Assembly (NCBI GenBank): GCA_033675265.1
Contig: JAUJYZ010001177.1
Span: 717,501-781,500 of the forward strand
Source of the DNA: Actinostola sp. cb2023
Lineage: Eukaryota > Cnidaria > Anthozoa > Actiniaria > Actinostolidae
Reading direction: 5' to 3'
Length of the DNA: 64,000 nt
Of this stretch, positions 59,107-64,000 are shown one piece after another; positions within the stretch are counted from its first letter, which is position 1, and every line of letters starts with the position of its first letter. The position numbers and the translations under genes were made by a program. A model generated the notes under the pieces. The model saw nothing but the letters and a program-made list of their open reading frames with translations, was not told the DNA's origin and searched no databases.

Positions 59107-61999
59107 GTAAGTGGATAGGATTTGGCGTACATCGAGGTTGAGTTTCCTACAAACATGGCAGGGGCCTACTCTAGATCATTCGGTGTGTTTATATGTCGAC
59201 ATGTTTTGCCATTATTTATATTGAAACTACGATCTTGAATCGTAATCCAGCGTCGAGAACGCTATCAATATAGAGGGTTTTAAGAGATAGGGCTTTCATT
59301 TAAGGCGAAGTCGTAGTAATAAGCCTTGATTGGGTTGAAATGTATGCAGTACGCTCGTGTGAAAGAGACAAAGAGACTGCCTCTTCACCTTGTACGTGTA
59401 ACCCGTAAAGACCATTTCACGTACAGTTGAACATCCTGCCAAGTTTCATTTTACTACAACCCTCTCAGTGCCAAGGTTGAATCAGCAAGCAATCAACGTA
59501 GCCACATTTCCTTTTCGGAGCCGTCGTTTTGTGGTAATGTATTTATATTTCTGAAATTTATAGCGATGAAATCCGGCGCTGAATGTAAATAACAGAAATT
59601 GACAAATTGCATACATGGGATCAACTCTCCCTTGGTCTTGGTCTTGGATCAATAGTACTGGTAGTCTTTGAAATCGTATTTCACGGCTCTCTTTGTTTAT
59701 TCTTCATGGCATCAATATGCTTCAGATGTGGCACTCATCAACTTTACAGTGAATTTTAATGCCATTGAATAAACTTCTTCTCACTACATGTACATCACTT
59801 GAGACTGAAGTGAAATTATTAATGTACAAGATTTTTAAGCTTCATTTTTGTTATTTTTGATGTTAACGCTTACTCAAAATAGTCAATTATTACAGAAACT
59901 TCAGTTACATATAGATAATATTGCATCCAATATTCTGAATTTAGATTGCTCTATTTAATTTTCACTAGACATTATTTTACAAAATTCTTAAATTTGCCTG
60001 TATGCATCCATATATATGGAGGAATTGGCTATCTATGAAAAATGAATATTTTTTCTTGGATAGCCAAGATGACTATAAGTACATGTATGTATCACAAGCT
60101 ATAGCATGGTTAATGTCAGTATGAACAGAATCATATTTTGAAAAAAATATGTATATTGACGTAATAGAGTGTTTCTTCCACGTTTTATTTACATTGTAAT
60201 TTAAGATATCGCAGAGCTTTCACACTGCTAAACTAGTGCATCTTCAGGGCTAAAGCATAACGTGTAAGAAACACTCTTTGTCATGGCTATCCCCATGTAC
60301 AACGAGATCTTAGACAATATGTATGTTGTCCCAGCTTGAAGGAATTGCTGTTTTCATCTGTATCTAGAGTAGAAATAGCTATAATTATGATGGATTATCA
60401 TGCTACTTATTTTAGGCTTCATGTAATTATGATATATAGATTGGTTTTTGTAAATATTGTGGGAAGGGTTTAAGGTATGATGAATACAAGTCGTAGTCAA
60501 TATTGTACAAATTATATATTATTGATGGGAAATGCATTTATTCACTTGATGACAAGGATGTTAAAAGCACTCCTTATTATGCTGACAGCATTTTTTACAT
60601 CCTTGTTAAATAATGAAAACAGAGCAATGTTACAAACTTAGTCTCTAATTAAACATGCACAGGACTCCATCTGTGTAATACAGACTAATGTTGAGAATGG
60701 TTTTGAGGTGAACGATCGAGCACTCATCAGGGTTTTCAGTGGAAGCCGGCAACCAGTGGAATTCTGCAGTTTGTCAAAATGAAAGTAGCCATCAAATTTG
60801 CCTCTGTGCGTTAATTTCTACGAAAATGTCATCATTTACACGCCTGCTCATGAATGAACTCATACTTTATGCAAATAGTCCCAATGTTGCTACTGACGTA
60901 AATGTGCATGTAGATGTGTCATGTAGATTGTTTCTAGATTTATTGACTACTAGCAAGAACGTGTTTATACATGTATACTTTAGATTGCTTTGAGGCATTT
61001 GTCATATTTAGATCAAAACATGGATGTCTTGTCACTGAAGTTAAATAGATTTGTGGATGTATTCAAATACAGTCCTGATCTTTTGGCCAGTAATTTTATA
61101 TACATGTATAAAGTCACTGCATATAAGTTTGCTGTAGAATGATCAGTCAACTTTATTCCATGAAATGGCCTGCTGTGACATTAGGGTCATGCTTTGCTGG
61201 ATGTCAAGTCCTTACATGTACTTGTTTTCTCAGTACATATAAAGTTGTTGTATATATACATCTTTAAGTTTTATGATTTTTATATAGGTTTTATGAACTT
61301 AGGATTGTCAGTGTGACCATCGCAGGTGGCATTTATGACAGTTGCCATGGATACCAATTGCCTTGAGGTCATGTACACTTTAGTATATTATTGCACTTCC
61401 ATTTGGTAATGAGAAGTTTGGATATGACCAAGAAATAGCCACCCTCTTAAAGTGCGGCATGCAAAATCATCACCACCTTATTACTATACTCACTGCTTCT
61501 ATCACAGATGCAGTTATACGAATGATAATCAAACTATTGACAGTCTAATTTGGTTGAAGGCTGATTGGATAGCCATAGAAGCACAAATAAATACCATGAC
61601 AATAGAGGCTGGCAATAATAGACCTTTTTTCACTTACAGAATTAAGATGGAGGAAGTCTTTCTTTTGTTTTGATATTTTAAAAGTTTTTTGAAATGGCAT
61701 AGCCTTTATTATATAATGGATGGCCTTTATGTGATATCATTTAAAGCTTGTGGGATGAAGTTACAATTGAATTGTAAAATAAAGCTACAATTTTGTAATT
61801 TGTTTTTCCAAAAATAATGCAGAAGATGCACAACAAAGGAAGACTTAATTTTCTCTGATGTTCCAATTCCAAAAGTTATTGAAATGATTTAGAATTCTTT
61901 GTATCCATCCATTGTAGAAATATTTTATTTGTTTAAGTGTTTTAAAATTCAAAGTGCCTTGGCTTCAATGTTTATTTTCAATTTGTTTTTAATTCAAAG
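59107..61999 (+). other. Probable first intron of an unidentified plus-strand gene
   Basis: Starts with GTAAGTGGAT after GCGGCACG at 59106 and ends with TTCAAAG before 62000. AT-rich, few repeats. It contains dispersed-repeat copy 2 (60725-60855). No coding exon was recognised. Confidence 0.4.
60725..60855 (+). repeat. Dispersed repeat, copy 2
   Basis: Matches 3386-3500: TTTTCAGTGGAAGCC, AACCAGTGGAATTC, and ACGAAAATGTCATCATT in the same order. Confidence 0.6.
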
Positions 62000-62011
62000 G
62001 ATGCAGTACCA

Positions 62012-62086
62012 ATGGCATCGCCTGCAGCTGTTTGGCCTGAAGGAAGTCAGTTGTCACCAGATACTGTGGCTCAAGAAATAGCTCAG
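62012..62086 (+). CDS. Predicted first coding exon, unidentified protein
   Basis: Follows an AAAG acceptor at 61996-61999 and ends at a GTACGA donor (62087). The frame from ATG 62012 gives 25 codons, MASPAAVWPEGSQLSPDTVA plus QEIAQ, phase 0 at the donor. Composition and clean splice sites look exonic, unlike the flanks. An upstream ATG at 62001 is in a different frame that also reads through (MQYQWHRLQLFG...) but is less protein-like. The protein family is not recognised. The rest of the gene lies right of the window. Confidence 0.45.
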
Positions 62087-62437
62087 GTACGATGTATATG
62101 TGAACTATTTTCAGCAAATTTATTTAGTGAAGAACATGTATGGCTCTTGGCATCCCCATGTCATTTCTGTATAATTTCTGAGTCTTTGTCCATGTTTAAA
62201 AACATACTCTTTATCAATGAATATTGGACAAACACATGTATGGTATCAAGTCAAATGCCCCTGGGGAGTGGCCATGGGATTTGAAGATGAGTCTTTTAAA
62301 TCACTTGATAATAAAAAAACTATAATGTTTGTTGCTTATATAGCGCATTTTAACATCTGGAATATGAACTATAAGATACATGTGCATGCATCAATGGTTG
62401 TTATTTTGAGATAGTCTGGCAACCAGTGCATCTGGCC

Positions 62438-62584
62438 CCGGTTGCACGAAAGGTGAATAGTGCTATCCACCGAATAACTCTTATCCAACGGATAAAACTG
62501 ATGCAGTTATCCAATAAATTTTATCCGTTGGATAGGACTTACATGTATCCGGTGGATAGCACTATTCACCTTTCGTGCAACCGG
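62438..62584. mobile_element. Hairpin MITE CCGGTTGCACGAAAGGTGAA
   Basis: CCGGTTGCACGAAAGGTGAA TAGTGCTATCCACCG at the left is perfectly mirrored at the right. Internal TTATCCAACGGATAAA/TTTATCCGTTGGATA form further nested palindromes. It resembles hairpin elements widespread in marine invertebrate genomes (recollection, not searched). Confidence 0.9.
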
Positions 62585-63207
62585 AGCCTGATCTGCTACT
62601 CTGTATCATCTACAATGGACGTCATAATTGTTGAGACACTTTCCATTTTGTACGATCCATGTATTTTTTCTATATTTTTATCTTTCAATATACCGGACGT
62701 TTACAAGTTTGAATACACACATTGCTCGCCTTTGCAAACCACATATATCTAAATCCTAAATACGCTTTTGTGTTTGTAAACATTCTGTCGCGCTGATTAT
62801 TCCGTACGTGTGCGAAAAAAAAACTCAGTTGCAATACATTATTTCTTAAATGTTTGATGAAATATCTTCAAAAAACCCTCTCCCCCTTTCAATGTTGAAG
62901 CTGAATCATGCCTACACGTCACCCATACACATTATTGCTCGAAACAACATTGTTTGATGGGGGGGGGGGGGGGAGGGGAAGATATTCGCACCCATAATTT
63001 CCTCATCACTTCTGTTTTGATGTTTTTAAAAGTTGACAAGGATTTCCTTTGAAATACATCACTGTTTAATTTATATACAACAACCCATGTATTTTTTCTA
63101 TATTTTTATCTTTCAATATACCGGTACATATATATGGTGTTACAACCGTATGACGATTTTATAGTTAGCTGTCAGAATATTCATTAGTTACGCAAAGCTA
63201 TAATTAA

Positions 63208-63380
63208 CAAATAGAACAGCTTTTTCCGTGCTCCGTTCAGTAATACAGCATGAAGGAAGTGATGAGAGCACGAAATAAGTGTAGGGAATGGCTCGTGCTC
63301 TCCACACTTCTTGAGTGCTCTCGGCACTTCCTGAGTGCTGTATTACTGAACGGATCACGGAAAAAGCTGTTCTATTTGCT
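63208..63380. mobile_element. Hairpin element AAATAGAACAGCTTTTTCCG
   Basis: AAATAGAACAGCTTTTTCCG TGCTCCGTTCAGTAATACAGCA is mirrored by the right arm ending CTGTTCTATTT. The interior carries GAGAGCACGA/TGCTCTC subrepeats. Confidence 0.9.
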
Positions 63381-64000
63381 TTATTATATAGAAACTATGG
63401 ATTTTTGATAAAAAAGAACAGGAATGGTGAGAAAAATGGCAAGAAAGTTGAGGGTTCTGTTGTGTTTTTGAATAACATTTTAGCGAGTGAAGTGCGCGCT
63501 ACTGATGCCAGTTACGCCATCGAGCGCGCGCTTGGTTTGTTTTCTTCGCAATTTTGGATCAAACCAAACAGCCGAAAAATAGCGTCATCAAACCGTGTTC
63601 CATTCGAAGAATTGGCGGGACATTTTGGCGGGCTTTCCGTACTGAGGTCGTGTGCTTGTCCCCGTACCTTACCTTACCGGACAGAATCCTAGTAATTGAT
63701 ACAGCACAGTTTACAGCCAATCAGAGCGTGTGGATTGACTTGACTATATAATAACTACATATACATGCCAGATAGTGTCAGAAATTGCAACATATTATAA
63801 TATAATAATTTTGCATATTCCCAATAATTACAAACATGAGTAATTTTAAAATATTCAAAATTAATTTGAATTTTTTAAGCTTCAATTTTTAAACATTTCA
63901 GTTATTGAACTAAAATCAACCACCAATAAATAAATCATTTATTTTGATGTTATGTTATAATGAGTTTCTTAGATTACATGTATACCCCCTTGTGCTGCCA

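Larger units (their letters stand above)
62087..64000 (+). other. Probable intron 2 of the unidentified gene
   Basis: No further exon was recognised to the window end. It contains two hairpin elements (62438-62584, 63208-63380), a poly-G run near 62959 and a direct duplication of about 40 bp (62660-62702, 63087-63125). Confidence 0.4.

Overview
This is eukaryotic nuclear DNA from an animal. The genes are intron-rich with canonical GT-AG splicing, and they encode a metazoan-type SMC3 cohesin subunit, N-acetylglucosamine kinase and two DUF229 proteins. Introns and spacers are crowded with short terminal-inverted-repeat elements (MITEs), minisatellites and microsatellites. Ancestral-looking intron density plus repeat types such as CCGGTTGCACGAAA hairpins and TTAACCCTTTGACTCC elements suggest an anthozoan cnidarian or another early-branching animal. 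That placement is inference.

Layout. (1) 68-4363, plus strand: the last five exons of NAGK. (2) About 6.2-13.5 kb, minus: DUF229 copy A, with a 2-nt frameshift in its last exon and two alternative versions of its second exon. (3) 17.6-23.6 kb, minus: DUF229 copy B, apparently complete in five exons with an N-terminal signal anchor. (4) 23.6-28.3 kb: a gene-free spacer with two TA-flanked MITEs and a 1.2-kb polypurine minisatellite. (5) 28,267-58,764, minus: a complete SMC3 gene. I resolved 36 coding exons that join in frame to 1,205 codons plus stop. (6) 58.9 kb to the end, plus: probably the divergent 5' end of an unidentified gene (a possible non-coding first exon ending at 59106 and a first coding exon at 62012-62086).

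The most unusual signal is in SMC3. Tandem arrays are anchored on splice sites instead of lying at random in introns. The end of exon 33 plus its donor is repeated 12 times as an in-frame 69-bp unit. The end of exon 17 plus its donor is repeated about 9 times as an 80-bp unit. The end of exon 14 plus its donor is duplicated (135 bp). The intron edge at the exon 21 acceptor is repeated 4 times (125 bp). A 60-bp, 9-copy array starts about 30 bp beyond the exon 27 donor. Several of these share a short motif, TTGGGCTTCCTGTGGT, which also bounds small inverted-repeat elements elsewhere in the window and contains splice-like CAG/G.

SMC3 is the only gene here whose role is known in detail (sister-chromatid cohesion). 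NAGK salvages GlcNAc. The DUF229 proteins are probably membrane-anchored enzymes of the alkaline-phosphatase/sulfatase fold. Nothing suggests that these neighbours act in a common pathway.
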